Assembly: GCA_000436735.1 (NCBI GenBank)
Contig: FR887216.1
Span: forward strand, 1 to 12,478
DNA: 12,478 bases
Direction: 5' to 3'
From: Firmicutes bacterium CAG:170
GTDB lineage: Bacteria; Bacillota; Clostridia; Oscillospirales; Oscillospiraceae
In this document: positions 1-6,037 of the stretch, in pieces
Position numbering within the stretch: the stretch's first letter is position 1
Layout of the letters: every line of letters begins with the position of its first letter
Notes under the pieces: model-generated
Told to the model about the DNA's origin: nothing
The model's database searches: none
The model's input: only the letters and a program-made list of their open reading frames with translations
Program-made: the position numbers and the translations under genes

Positions 1-331
1 CGCGCGGCGTGACCTTAAGCCCCTCGACCCACATTGCGACCGGGATGGCGCGGATCTCGCGCTCGAGCACGGCCAACGTCGCCTCCGGCGTAACGTCGCG
101 CGGAGACAGGCCCGTTCCGCCGGTGGTCACGATCAGGTCTGCATGCAGCTCGTCCGCGCATTTTTTCAGAACGGCGGAAATCTCCGCCTGCTCGTCCGGC
201 ACGATCTGTGTATGTACGACCCGATAGCCCGCTTCCTCCAGCATTTTTACGACGGCCGGGCCGCTCGTGTCCACGCGCTGGCCCCGGCTCCCAAGGTCGC
301 TGACGGTAATGACTGCTGCTGTGTATCCCAT
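1..331 (-). CDS. mogA: MogA/MoaB-family molybdopterin adenylyltransferase, 3' end cut by window edge
   Basis: Translating the minus strand from ATG at 331 gives 110 uninterrupted residues that run off the left edge; family members are usually about 160 residues. The N-terminus MGYTAAVITVSD and the loop TTGGTGLSPRDVTPEAT (residues about 69-85) are the hallmark of the MoCF/MogA fold, and the visible C-terminal part (LKVTPR) also fits the family. Known role: adenylates molybdopterin before molybdate insertion, in the cytosol. A good ribosome binding site (AGAAGGGA) sits about 7 nt upstream of the ATG. The gene starts 19 bp after the stop of the IclR regulator on the same strand, so the two are probably cotranscribed. 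MogA and MoaB cannot be told apart from this fragment; a role in Moco synthesis is supported by the moa and mod genes next door. Confidence 0.9.
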   Translation of the reverse strand, partial: MGYTAAVITVSDLGSRGQRVDTSGPAVVKMLEEAGYRVVHTQIVPDEQAEISAVLKKCADELHADLIVTTGGTGLSPRDVTPEATLAVLEREIRAIPVAMWVEGLKVTPR

Positions 332-350
332 AACGCTATTCCCTTCTGCT

Positions 351-1115
351 TTATTTCCGATAGCCCAGCGCCGCGGAGATCATTCCCGCCGTGGCGCGCA
401 CCTTCTCGACGGCCTGCGCAAATTCCTCGGAATGTGTGCTGCGGAACATGCCGATCACGCCGACCGTATACCGCGCCTCGCCGTCCACCGTGCGCACCGG
501 CGCGGAAATGGACCGCAGGCCGATCTTGTACTCTCCATTTTCAATTGCATAGCCGTTTTCGCGGCAGCGCTCGATCTCCTGCATCAGCTCCGGCAGCTCC
601 GTGATCGTATGCGGCGTGAACTGCGTCATTTTCTGCCGCCGGAGCAGCTTCTCCGCATCCGCGCGGGCCATCTGCGCCAGAAACACCTTGCCCTGCGACG
701 TGCAGTAGATAGGCAGCCGCGCGCCGACGTCCGAGACGATACGGAGCTTGTCCCGCGCCTGCACCTGATCGAGCGTGATGACGCTGCCGCCCTCGCAGAT
801 GGAGAGCATGACCGACGCGCCGGTGTCCGCCGCCAGATGCTCCATATACGGCTTTGCCGCCGCAGAAATATCCCATGAGCGGCCGATCTGACAGCCGTAT
901 TCAAAAAGGCGCAGGCCGAGGCCGTATTTTCCGTCCGTCCCCTGCGAGATCACATCGTATTCGCGCATCGTGGTCAGCAGGCCGAAGGCCGTGCTTTTCG
1001 GAAGCTCCGCCTGCTCTGCGATCTCCTTGAGGGACAGCGGCCTGCCGCTCACAGAGAGCAGCTGCAAAAGCTGCATCGCCTTTGCAACCGACAGGATCGT
1101 ATTTCCGTTTGGCAT
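351..1115 (-). CDS. IclR-family transcriptional regulator
   Basis: The 254-residue protein has the normal IclR length and layout. An N-terminal winged helix-turn-helix covers about residues 5-65, with the recognition region near LSLKEIAEQAELPKSTAFG (28-46). It is followed by the effector-binding domain (about 80-250), with motifs such as RLPIYCTSQGKVFLA and ENGEYKIGLRSISAPV. IclR proteins are cytosolic, usually dimeric or tetrameric repressors or activators that bind small metabolites. The start at 1115 has GGAAGGGAAG about 9 nt upstream. It is divergent from moaA across a 199-bp spacer and sits directly upstream of mogA. By inference it controls this Moco/molybdate locus, which has no ModE-type regulator in view, but the ligand cannot be read from the sequence. 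Confidence 0.95.
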   Translation of the reverse strand: MPNGNTILSVAKAMQLLQLLSVSGRPLSLKEIAEQAELPKSTAFGLLTTMREYDVISQGTDGKYGLGLRLFEYGCQIGRSWDISAAAKPYMEHLAADTGASVMLSICEGGSVITLDQVQARDKLRIVSDVGARLPIYCTSQGKVFLAQMARADAEKLLRRQKMTQFTPHTITELPELMQEIERCRENGYAIENGEYKIGLRSISAPVRTVDGEARYTVGVIGMFRSTHSEEFAQAVEKVRATAGMISAALGYRK

Positions 1116-1179
1116 ATTTTTCGGCTTCCCTTCCCCGTTTCTGCCCGCTTTTTCCGCAGGAACGGCCTTTGCTGCTTCT

Positions 1180-1209
1180 ATTTTAATGTGCGGCTGCGCT
1201 CTGTGTCAA
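1180..1209 (-). promoter_or_regulatory. Promoter for the iclR-mogA unit
   Basis: On the minus strand a perfect -35 TTGACA (1209-1204) is separated by 18 bp from -10 TAAAAT (1185-1180). Transcription would start near 1173, leaving a leader of about 58 nt before the iclR start codon. The promoter lies in the 199-bp divergent spacer, where autoregulation by IclR is plausible, but no convincing operator palindrome was identified. Confidence 0.7.
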
Positions 1210-1258
1210 GTTTATCCGGCGATTCCGTCTGATTTTCCGGTATTGTCGGACGCTTCAC

Positions 1259-1287
1259 TTGATTTTGCTGCCGAAATTTGATAAAAT
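1259..1287 (+). promoter_or_regulatory. Promoter for the moaA operon
   Basis: TTGATT (1259-1264) and TAAAAT (1282-1287) are spaced by exactly 17 bp. The predicted start near 1294 gives a leader of about 30 nt, too short for a Moco riboswitch. GATTTT (1261-1266) and AAAATC (1283-1288) form a small inverted repeat across the promoter; whether a regulator binds it is unknown. Confidence 0.7.
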
Positions 1288-1323
1288 CTGCATAGTATCT
1301 TTGAAAGAATAACGGTGAGAAGG

Positions 1324-2271
1324 ATGCAGGATCAGCTTGGCCGGAAAATTTCATATCTGCGCCTGTCCGTGACCGATCTGTGCGATCTGCGCTGCGTCTA
1401 CTGTATGCCGGAGCACGGCGTTCCGAAGCGTGCGCATCATGAGATCTGTTCGCTCGAGGAGCTGCGCGACATGACGGCAGCCGCCGTCTCGCTGGGCGTG
1501 CGCAAGGTGCGCGTGACCGGCGGCGAGCCGCTGGTACGGCGCGGCGTCGCGGAGCTTTGCCGGATGCTGCGCGGGCTTCCGGGCCTTGAGGAGCTTTGCA
1601 TCACGACCAACGGCATTCTTCTGCCGGAGCTGGCGGAGCCGCTCCGCGCGGCGGGCGTTGACCGGCTGAACGTCAGCCTCGACACGCTCCGGCCCGAGCG
1701 TTATCATGAAATCACCCGTGTGGGCGCACTTTCCGACGTCCTGCGCGGACTTGAAGCCGCCGAAAGGGCCGGCTTTCAGCACACGAAGCTCAACTGTGTG
1801 CTGATGGGCGGCGTCAACGATGATGAGATCGCGGATTTCGTCCGTCTGACGAAGGAGCGCCCGCTTTCCGTGCGCTTTATCGAGCTGATGCCGATGGGCA
1901 TCTGCGCCAGATGGGACAAAGCACGTTTTCTGCCCGCAAAGGCCGTGCTCGACCGTGTCCCGGAACTGGAACCGGTCGGTTCGGACGGTGTGAGCCTGCT
2001 TTACCGCCTCCCCGGCGCGCTGGGGACGGTCGGACTGATCGAGCCGATGAGCCATGCATTCTGCTCTAATTGCAGCCGCATCCGCATCACCGCCGACGGG
2101 AAGCTGAAGCCCTGTCTGCATTCGGAGACGGAGATTCCGCTGCGCGGGCTTTCGGGTGAGGCGCTGCGCGAGGCTATTATGCGCGGCGTCGCCATGAAGC
2201 CGAAGCAGCACGAGCTGACGCGCGACGGCGAAAGCCGCGCCGGACGCGGCATGAACGAGATCGGAGGCTAG
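1324..2271 (+). CDS. moaA: GTP 3',8-cyclase MoaA (radical SAM)
   Basis: MoaA carries out the first step of Moco synthesis, rearranging GTP to 3',8-cyclo-7,8-dihydro-GTP with a radical SAM mechanism. From the ATG at 1324 the protein is 315 residues, close to the family norm. It shows the N-terminal cluster motif CDLRCVYC (C20, C24, C27), the SAM-binding VTGGEP near residue 65, the second cluster CSNC plus C (C247, C250, C264; CX2CX13C), and the C-terminal double glycine needed for activity in the family. ATG 1324 is preferred because MQDQLGRKISYLR aligns with typical MoaA N-termini and GGTGA lies 5 nt upstream. An in-frame GTG at 1315, adding MRR, is the alternative. It is the first gene of a tight operon with moaC 1 bp downstream. 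Confidence 0.97.
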   Translation: MQDQLGRKISYLRLSVTDLCDLRCVYCMPEHGVPKRAHHEICSLEELRDMTAAAVSLGVRKVRVTGGEPLVRRGVAELCRMLRGLPGLEELCITTNGILLPELAEPLRAAGVDRLNVSLDTLRPERYHEITRVGALSDVLRGLEAAERAGFQHTKLNCVLMGGVNDDEIADFVRLTKERPLSVRFIELMPMGICARWDKARFLPAKAVLDRVPELEPVGSDGVSLLYRLPGALGTVGLIEPMSHAFCSNCSRIRITADGKLKPCLHSETEIPLRGLSGEALREAIMRGVAMKPKQHELTRDGESRAGRGMNEIGG

Positions 2272-2272
2272 G

Positions 2273-2752
2273 ATGGAACTGACACATTTCAATGAAGAGG
2301 GCCGGGCGCGGATGGTCGATGTGACCGAAAAGCCGCAGACGCTCCGCATCGCGCGGGCCGCGGCGACCGTCCATATGAACGCCGGAACGATGGCGAAGAT
2401 CCGCGAGGGCGGGATGAAAAAGGGCGACGTTCTCGCCGTGGCGCAGGTCGCGGGCATCATGGCAGCGAAGAAAAACAGCGAGCTGATCCCGATGTGCCAC
2501 ACCATTTTGCTGACCGGCGTGGACATTCATTTTACGCTGGAGGAGACAGCGCTGCACATTTTTTCCGAGGTTCGCTGCAAGGGTGAAACGGGCGTGGAAA
2601 TGGAGGCGCTGACCGCCGTGTCGGTCGCTGCGCTGACCGTCTATGACATGTGCAAGGCCGTCCAGCGGGATATGACGATCACCGATATACGTCTGCTCTA
2701 CAAAGAGGGCGGAAAAAGCGGTATATATGAAAGGAAGGATGAGCATGGCTGA
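2273..2752 (+). CDS. moaC: Cyclic pyranopterin monophosphate synthase MoaC
   Basis: MoaC acts after MoaA, converting 3',8-cyclo-GTP to cyclic pyranopterin monophosphate. The 159-residue length matches the family (about 160). Recognisable blocks are MVDVTEK (14-20), a GMKKGDV active-site lysine region (47-53), LIPMCHT (71-77), TGVEMEALTAVSVAALTVYD (106-125), DMCKAVQRDM (125-134) and the C-terminal GGKSG. The block usually read as CHP has threonine in place of proline (CHT); other key positions look intact. The ATG at 2273 lies one base after the moaA stop, with GGAGG (2263-2267) 5 nt upstream. Its 3' end overlaps the next gene by 8 bp, indicating translational coupling. Confidence 0.97.
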   Translation: MELTHFNEEGRARMVDVTEKPQTLRIARAAATVHMNAGTMAKIREGGMKKGDVLAVAQVAGIMAAKKNSELIPMCHTILLTGVDIHFTLEETALHIFSEVRCKGETGVEMEALTAVSVAALTVYDMCKAVQRDMTITDIRLLYKEGGKSGIYERKDEHG

Positions 2753-3185
2753 GGTCGTTGCAGTCAACATCAGTGAAAGAAAGGGCATCCGCAAGCATGA
2801 GGTGCCGTATATCGAGCTTCTGCCGCATCACGGCATTGTGGGAGACGCCCATGCGGGCGACTGGCACCGGCAGGTGAGCCTGCTTGCAGAGGAGAGCATC
2901 GACACGATGCGCGCGCTGGGTCTGAGCCTGACGGCGGGCGCCTTCGCGGAAAACATCAATACGATCGGCATTTCGCTCAAGACGCTTCCGGTCGGGACGC
3001 TGCTCCAGATCGGCCCTGCTGTCCTGCGCGTGACGCAGATCGGCAAGGAGTGTCACAACGACTGCGCCATCAAAAAGACGACCGGAAAATGCGTCATGCC
3101 GACTGAGGGCATCTTCTGCGAGGTCGTCACGCCCGGCCGCGTGCAAAAGGGCGACCGGATCACCGTTCTGGAGGAAATGCCATGA
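2745..3185 (+). CDS. Single-domain MOSC protein
   Basis: This 146-residue protein consists almost entirely of a MOSC domain, the fold of the Moco sulfurase C-terminus and of YiiM-like proteins. Recognisable blocks include GIVGDAHAGDWHRQVSLL (30-47), GAFAENI (65-71) and LPVGTLLQIG (81-90). Four cysteines follow (C103, C107, C116, C125), the first in the position typical of the MOSC cysteine thought to carry sulfur or bind the pterin. ATG 2745 is chosen because AAGGAAGG (2731-2738) lies 6 nt upstream; ATGs at 2727 and 2739 are in frame but worse placed relative to that site. It overlaps moaC by 8 bp and the next gene by 4 bp. Its location inside a Moco operon suggests cofactor sulfuration, binding or delivery; the exact reaction is unknown. 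Confidence 0.9.
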   Translation: MAEVVAVNISERKGIRKHEVPYIELLPHHGIVGDAHAGDWHRQVSLLAEESIDTMRALGLSLTAGAFAENINTIGISLKTLPVGTLLQIGPAVLRVTQIGKECHNDCAIKKTTGKCVMPTEGIFCEVVTPGRVQKGDRITVLEEMP

Positions 3186-4201
3186 AACTGATTGAAACGA
3201 AAAACGCCGTCGGCCATGTGCTCTGCCACGATCTGACGCGCATCGTCCCCGGCGAGTTCAAGGGCGCGCAGTTCCGCAAGGGACACATCGTCACCGAAGA
3301 GGACATTCCGATGCTGCTCTCGATGGGCAAGGAGCATCTCTATGTCTGGGAGATGGAGCCGGGAATGCTCCATGAAAACGACGCCGCCGAGCGCCTGTGC
3401 GCCATCTGCAAAAACGAGCATATGTCGCGCGGTGAGGTCAAGGAGGGCAAGATCGAGCTGCGCGCCGAGTGCGACGGCCTGTTCCGCGTGAACGTGGAAA
3501 AGCTCAACGCCATCAACATGATCGACGAGCTGATGATCGCCACGCGGCATTCCAATACCGCCGTCCACGCCGGAGACAAGCTCTGCGGCACGCGCGTCAT
3601 TCCGCTCATCATCAAAGAGGAAAAGCTCGACGCCGCCGACTGCGTCGCCGCAGGCGAGCCGATCCTTGAGCTGCTGCCCTACCGGCTGAAAACCGCTGCC
3701 GTCGTCACGACCGGCAGCGAGGTCGCCAGCGGCCGCATTCAGGACACCTTCACGCCCATTCTGGAAAAGAAACTGGCCGCGTTCGGCATCCGCATGACCG
3801 AGCACGCCGTCGTGGGCGACGGGCTGGACAATGTCGCCGCCGCCATCGCGGAAATGCGCACGAAAAATGTGGACATGATCCTCTGCACCGGCGGTATGAG
3901 CGTCGATCCCGACGACAACACGCCCGGCGCCATCAAAAAGAGCGGCGCGAACATCATTTCCTACGGCGCGCCGGTGCTTCCCGGAGCCATGTTCCTGCTC
4001 GGCTATTTTGATGACGGCCAGCCCATCATGGGCCTGCCCGGCTGCGTCATGTACGCCAAGGCGACGGTCTTTGATCTGCTGCTGCCGCGCATCGCGGCGG
4101 GCATACCCGTGACCCGCGCGGAGATCGCCGCCATGGGCAACGGCGGCCTGTGCCTCGGCTGCGAGAGCTGCCGCTATCCCATCTGCCCGTTTGGCAAATA
4201 A
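3182..4201 (+). CDS. MoeA-like molybdopterin-binding protein with Cys-rich tail
   Basis: The 339-residue protein has a C-terminal MoCF (MogA/MoeA-like) molybdopterin-binding domain at about residues 168-310: TAAVVTTGSEV (171-181), LCTGGMSVDPDD (234-245) and PIMGLPGCVMYAKAT (281-295). The first 165 residues lack the usual MoeA N-terminal motifs, and the protein is shorter than canonical MoeA (about 400 residues), so it resembles the stand-alone MoeA-like group rather than MoeA proper. The extreme C-terminus carries CLGCESCRYPICPFGK, four cysteines (C324, C327, C330, C335) suited to a metal or Fe-S site. Translation starts within the MOSC stop (ATGA, 4-bp overlap) with GGAGG 7 nt upstream. Probable role: binding or handling the pterin or molybdate during Moco maturation. 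True molybdate insertion activity is not assured. Confidence 0.88.
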   Translation: MKLIETKNAVGHVLCHDLTRIVPGEFKGAQFRKGHIVTEEDIPMLLSMGKEHLYVWEMEPGMLHENDAAERLCAICKNEHMSRGEVKEGKIELRAECDGLFRVNVEKLNAINMIDELMIATRHSNTAVHAGDKLCGTRVIPLIIKEEKLDAADCVAAGEPILELLPYRLKTAAVVTTGSEVASGRIQDTFTPILEKKLAAFGIRMTEHAVVGDGLDNVAAAIAEMRTKNVDMILCTGGMSVDPDDNTPGAIKKSGANIISYGAPVLPGAMFLLGYFDDGQPIMGLPGCVMYAKATVFDLLLPRIAAGIPVTRAEIAAMGNGGLCLGCESCRYPICPFGK

Positions 4202-4259
4202 CATGCTAAAACCGTTTCACCGCGTTTTATAAGAGAAAATCGTCAAAGGAGAAACAAAA

Positions 4260-5192
4260 ATGAAAAGGCTGCTTGCCATTCTGCTTGCCCTGACGCTTGT
4301 TCTGAGCATGGCTGCGTGTACCTCCGCTCCCGCAAAGACCGAAGAGGACACCGACGCTCCAGCGCCTGCCGCTCAGCCCGAGGAGAAGCCCACCGAGGAA
4401 GAAAAGGCCCCCGAAGAGGAAGCGCCCGCCGAGGAAGAGACGCCCGCCGCAGAGTCGGTCGAGCTGATCGTTTTCGCCGCCGCCTCCATGACCGAGACGC
4501 TGACCGAGATCGGCAGCAAATTCATGGAGCAGAATCCGAACGTCACCATTCAGTTCAACTTCGACTCCTCCGGCACGCTCAAGACGCAGATCCAGAACGG
4601 TGCCGAATGCGACGTGTTCATTTCCGCCGGTCAGAAGCAGATGAACCAGCTCGACAAGGACGCCTCCGCCGAGGTCAATACCGAGGGTCTGGATTTCGTT
4701 CTGGATGGCACCCGCTTCAACATCCTCGAAAACAAGGTCACGCTCGTCGTTCCCGACGGCAACCCCAAGGGCATCGAGTCCTTCGATGACATGGCTGCCG
4801 GCCTTAAGGACGGCACCATCCTGCTCGGCATGGGCAACTCCGACGTTCCCGTCGGCCAGTACACCCAGAAGGTCCTGAAGTTCTACGAGCTGGACGAGGA
4901 TGCGCTGGCCGCCGCAGGCTGCCTGACCTACGGCACCAACGTCAAGGAGGTCACCACGCAGGTCTCTGAGGCAACCGTTGACTGCGGCATCATCTACTGC
5001 ACCGACGCTTTCTCCGCCGGTCTGACCATCGTGGACTACGCCACCGCCGAGATGTGCGGTCAGGTCATCTACCCCGCCGCCGTTCTGAATGTTTCCAAGA
5101 ACGTGGAGACCGCGCAGGCGTTCCTCGACTTTTGCCGTACTCCGGAAGCCACCGCGGTCTTTGAATCCGTCGGCTTCTCCGCTGCGGAATAA
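4260..5192 (+). CDS. modA: Molybdate ABC transporter substrate-binding lipoprotein ModA
   Basis: This is a 310-residue precursor with a lipoprotein signal peptide: positively charged MKR, a hydrophobic stretch, then the lipobox SMAAC with acylated C20. Residues 22-66 form a Pro/Glu/Ala-rich acidic linker. The mature binding domain follows, with ModA features VFAAASMTETL (71-81), SSGTLKTQI (103-111) and ECDVFISAGQKQM (116-128), which include the serines and backbone that hold the oxyanion. It captures molybdate, possibly also tungstate, outside the membrane and delivers it to ModBC. The start has AAAGGAG 8 nt upstream. The gene lies 58 bp after the MoeA-like gene. A TATAAG at 4228-4233 could be a weak promoter but has no good -35 box, so cotranscription with the moa genes is likely. 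A hairpin terminator follows the stop. Confidence 0.96.
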   Translation: MKRLLAILLALTLVLSMAACTSAPAKTEEDTDAPAPAAQPEEKPTEEEKAPEEEAPAEEETPAAESVELIVFAAASMTETLTEIGSKFMEQNPNVTIQFNFDSSGTLKTQIQNGAECDVFISAGQKQMNQLDKDASAEVNTEGLDFVLDGTRFNILENKVTLVVPDGNPKGIESFDDMAAGLKDGTILLGMGNSDVPVGQYTQKVLKFYELDEDALAAAGCLTYGTNVKEVTTQVSEATVDCGIIYCTDAFSAGLTIVDYATAEMCGQVIYPAAVLNVSKNVETAQAFLDFCRTPEATAVFESVGFSAAE

Positions 5193-5206
5193 GCTCTGAA
5201 AGCCGC

Positions 5207-5238
5207 AAAGGGAAGCGCCTCGGAGACGCTTCCCTTTT
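5207..5238 (+). terminator. Intrinsic terminator or attenuator between modA and modB
   Basis: The arms AAAGGGAAGCG (5207-5217) and CGCTTCCCTTT (5227-5237) pair perfectly over 11 bp with a 9-nt loop, and the 3' arm ends in TTTT. It sits 14 bp after the modA stop codon. The T tract is short, so termination is probably partial, which would give more modA than modBC message, as is common for binding proteins of ABC importers. Confidence 0.65.
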
Positions 5239-5241
5239 GCG

Positions 5242-5304
5242 TCGGCTGACAAGGACAGACGGCAGCCCGCCCGGCCTGTAAGCGCGTGCGCCCTTGTCAG
5301 CCGA
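5242..5304 (+). repeat. Long inverted repeat / candidate structured RNA upstream of modB
   Basis: TCGGCTGACAAGG (5242-5254) and CCTTGTCAGCCGA (5292-5304) are perfect 13-bp complements enclosing 37 nt. Inside, ACAG/CTGT (5255-5258 with 5276-5279) and GCG/CGC (5282-5284 with 5289-5291) can pair, so the RNA could form a three-way junction with almost no unpaired linker. It lies just after the modA terminator and 55 nt before the modB ATG. It does not match any riboswitch I recognise. Its stem is closely related to the hairpin upstream of yhhN (7114-7154). Confidence 0.6.
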
Positions 5305-5359
5305 TGCCCGCACTTGAAATACCGCCGCGTTTTCGGACGCGCGAAGCAAAGGAGCCTTT

Positions 5360-6037
5360 ATGGATTGGTACCCGTTATGGAACTCGCTGCGCATCGCGGC
5401 GATCTCCACCTTCTTTGTCTTTTTCTTCGGCATCTTTGCCGCCTATTACATCGCAAAGCTCCCGCGCCTTCTCAAGGGCGTGCTCGACGTCATTCTGACG
5501 CTGCCGCTGGTGCTTCCGCCCACAGTCGTCGGTTACCTCCTTTTGCTGGTGCTTGGGCCGAAGCGCGTCATCGGCGCGTGGGTGCTCAGAACCTTCGGTC
5601 TCAAGCTGGTCATGACGTGGTGGTCGGCCATTTTTGCCACCATTGTGGTCATTTTTCCGCTCATGTACCGGACGGTGCGCGGCGCATTCGAGGCGTTTGA
5701 CGAGACGCTGGCGTATTCCGGCCAGACACTCGGCCTGTCCAACACGTTCATTTTCTGGCGCATCCGTATCCCCTACTGCCGTCAGGGCATTCTGGCGGGC
5801 ACAGTGCTCGCGTTTGCGCGCGCCATCGGAGAATACGGCGCGACCAGCATGATCGCAGGCTACACTCCCGGCAAGACCGCCACCATTTCCACAACCGTCT
5901 ATCAGATGTGGCGAACGGACAACGACGCGCTGGCGTTCCGGTGGGTCATGGTGAACATCGCCATTTCCACGGTCGTGCTGCTGGCGGTCAATATGCTTGA
6001 GCGGAGAAATGCCCGCCGCCGAAAGGAGCGTGCGTGA
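5360..6037 (+). CDS. modB: Molybdate ABC transporter permease ModB
   Basis: The 225-residue membrane protein matches ModB in length. It has about five hydrophobic segments (roughly 8-32, 44-66, 84-103, 143-160 and 196-212), the ModB-typical TLPLVLPPTVVGYLLLLVLG (47-66), and the cytoplasmic EAA coupling loop around residues 117-160 ending in FARAIGEYGATSMIAG. It forms the dimeric channel through which molybdate from ModA crosses the membrane, driven by ModC. AAAGGAG (5348-5354) lies 5 nt before the ATG. The TGA stop overlaps the ATG of modC by one base. No separate promoter was evident in the 167-bp modA-modB spacer, which instead contains two hairpins. Confidence 0.96.
   Translation: MDWYPLWNSLRIAAISTFFVFFFGIFAAYYIAKLPRLLKGVLDVILTLPLVLPPTVVGYLLLLVLGPKRVIGAWVLRTFGLKLVMTWWSAIFATIVVIFPLMYRTVRGAFEAFDETLAYSGQTLGLSNTFIFWRIRIPYCRQGILAGTVLAFARAIGEYGATSMIAGYTPGKTATISTTVYQMWRTDNDALAFRWVMVNIAISTVVLLAVNMLERRNARRRKERA

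Noticed and set aside
1288..1323. Moco riboswitch upstream of moaA
   Set aside because: The promoter at 1259-1287 leaves a leader of only about 30 nt, too short for that RNA.
4207..4229. Weak inverted repeat (TAAAAC...GTTTTA) before modA as a terminator or operator
   Set aside because: The stem is AT-rich with a bulge and no T tract beyond it; the neighbouring TATAAG has no matching -35 box, so neither a terminator nor a promoter can be supported.
5242..5304. Known riboswitch class (Moco, THF, guanidine, fluoride) upstream of modB
   Set aside because: The three-way-junction-like fold does not match the conserved sequences of these classes as I recall them, so it is left as an unnamed structure.
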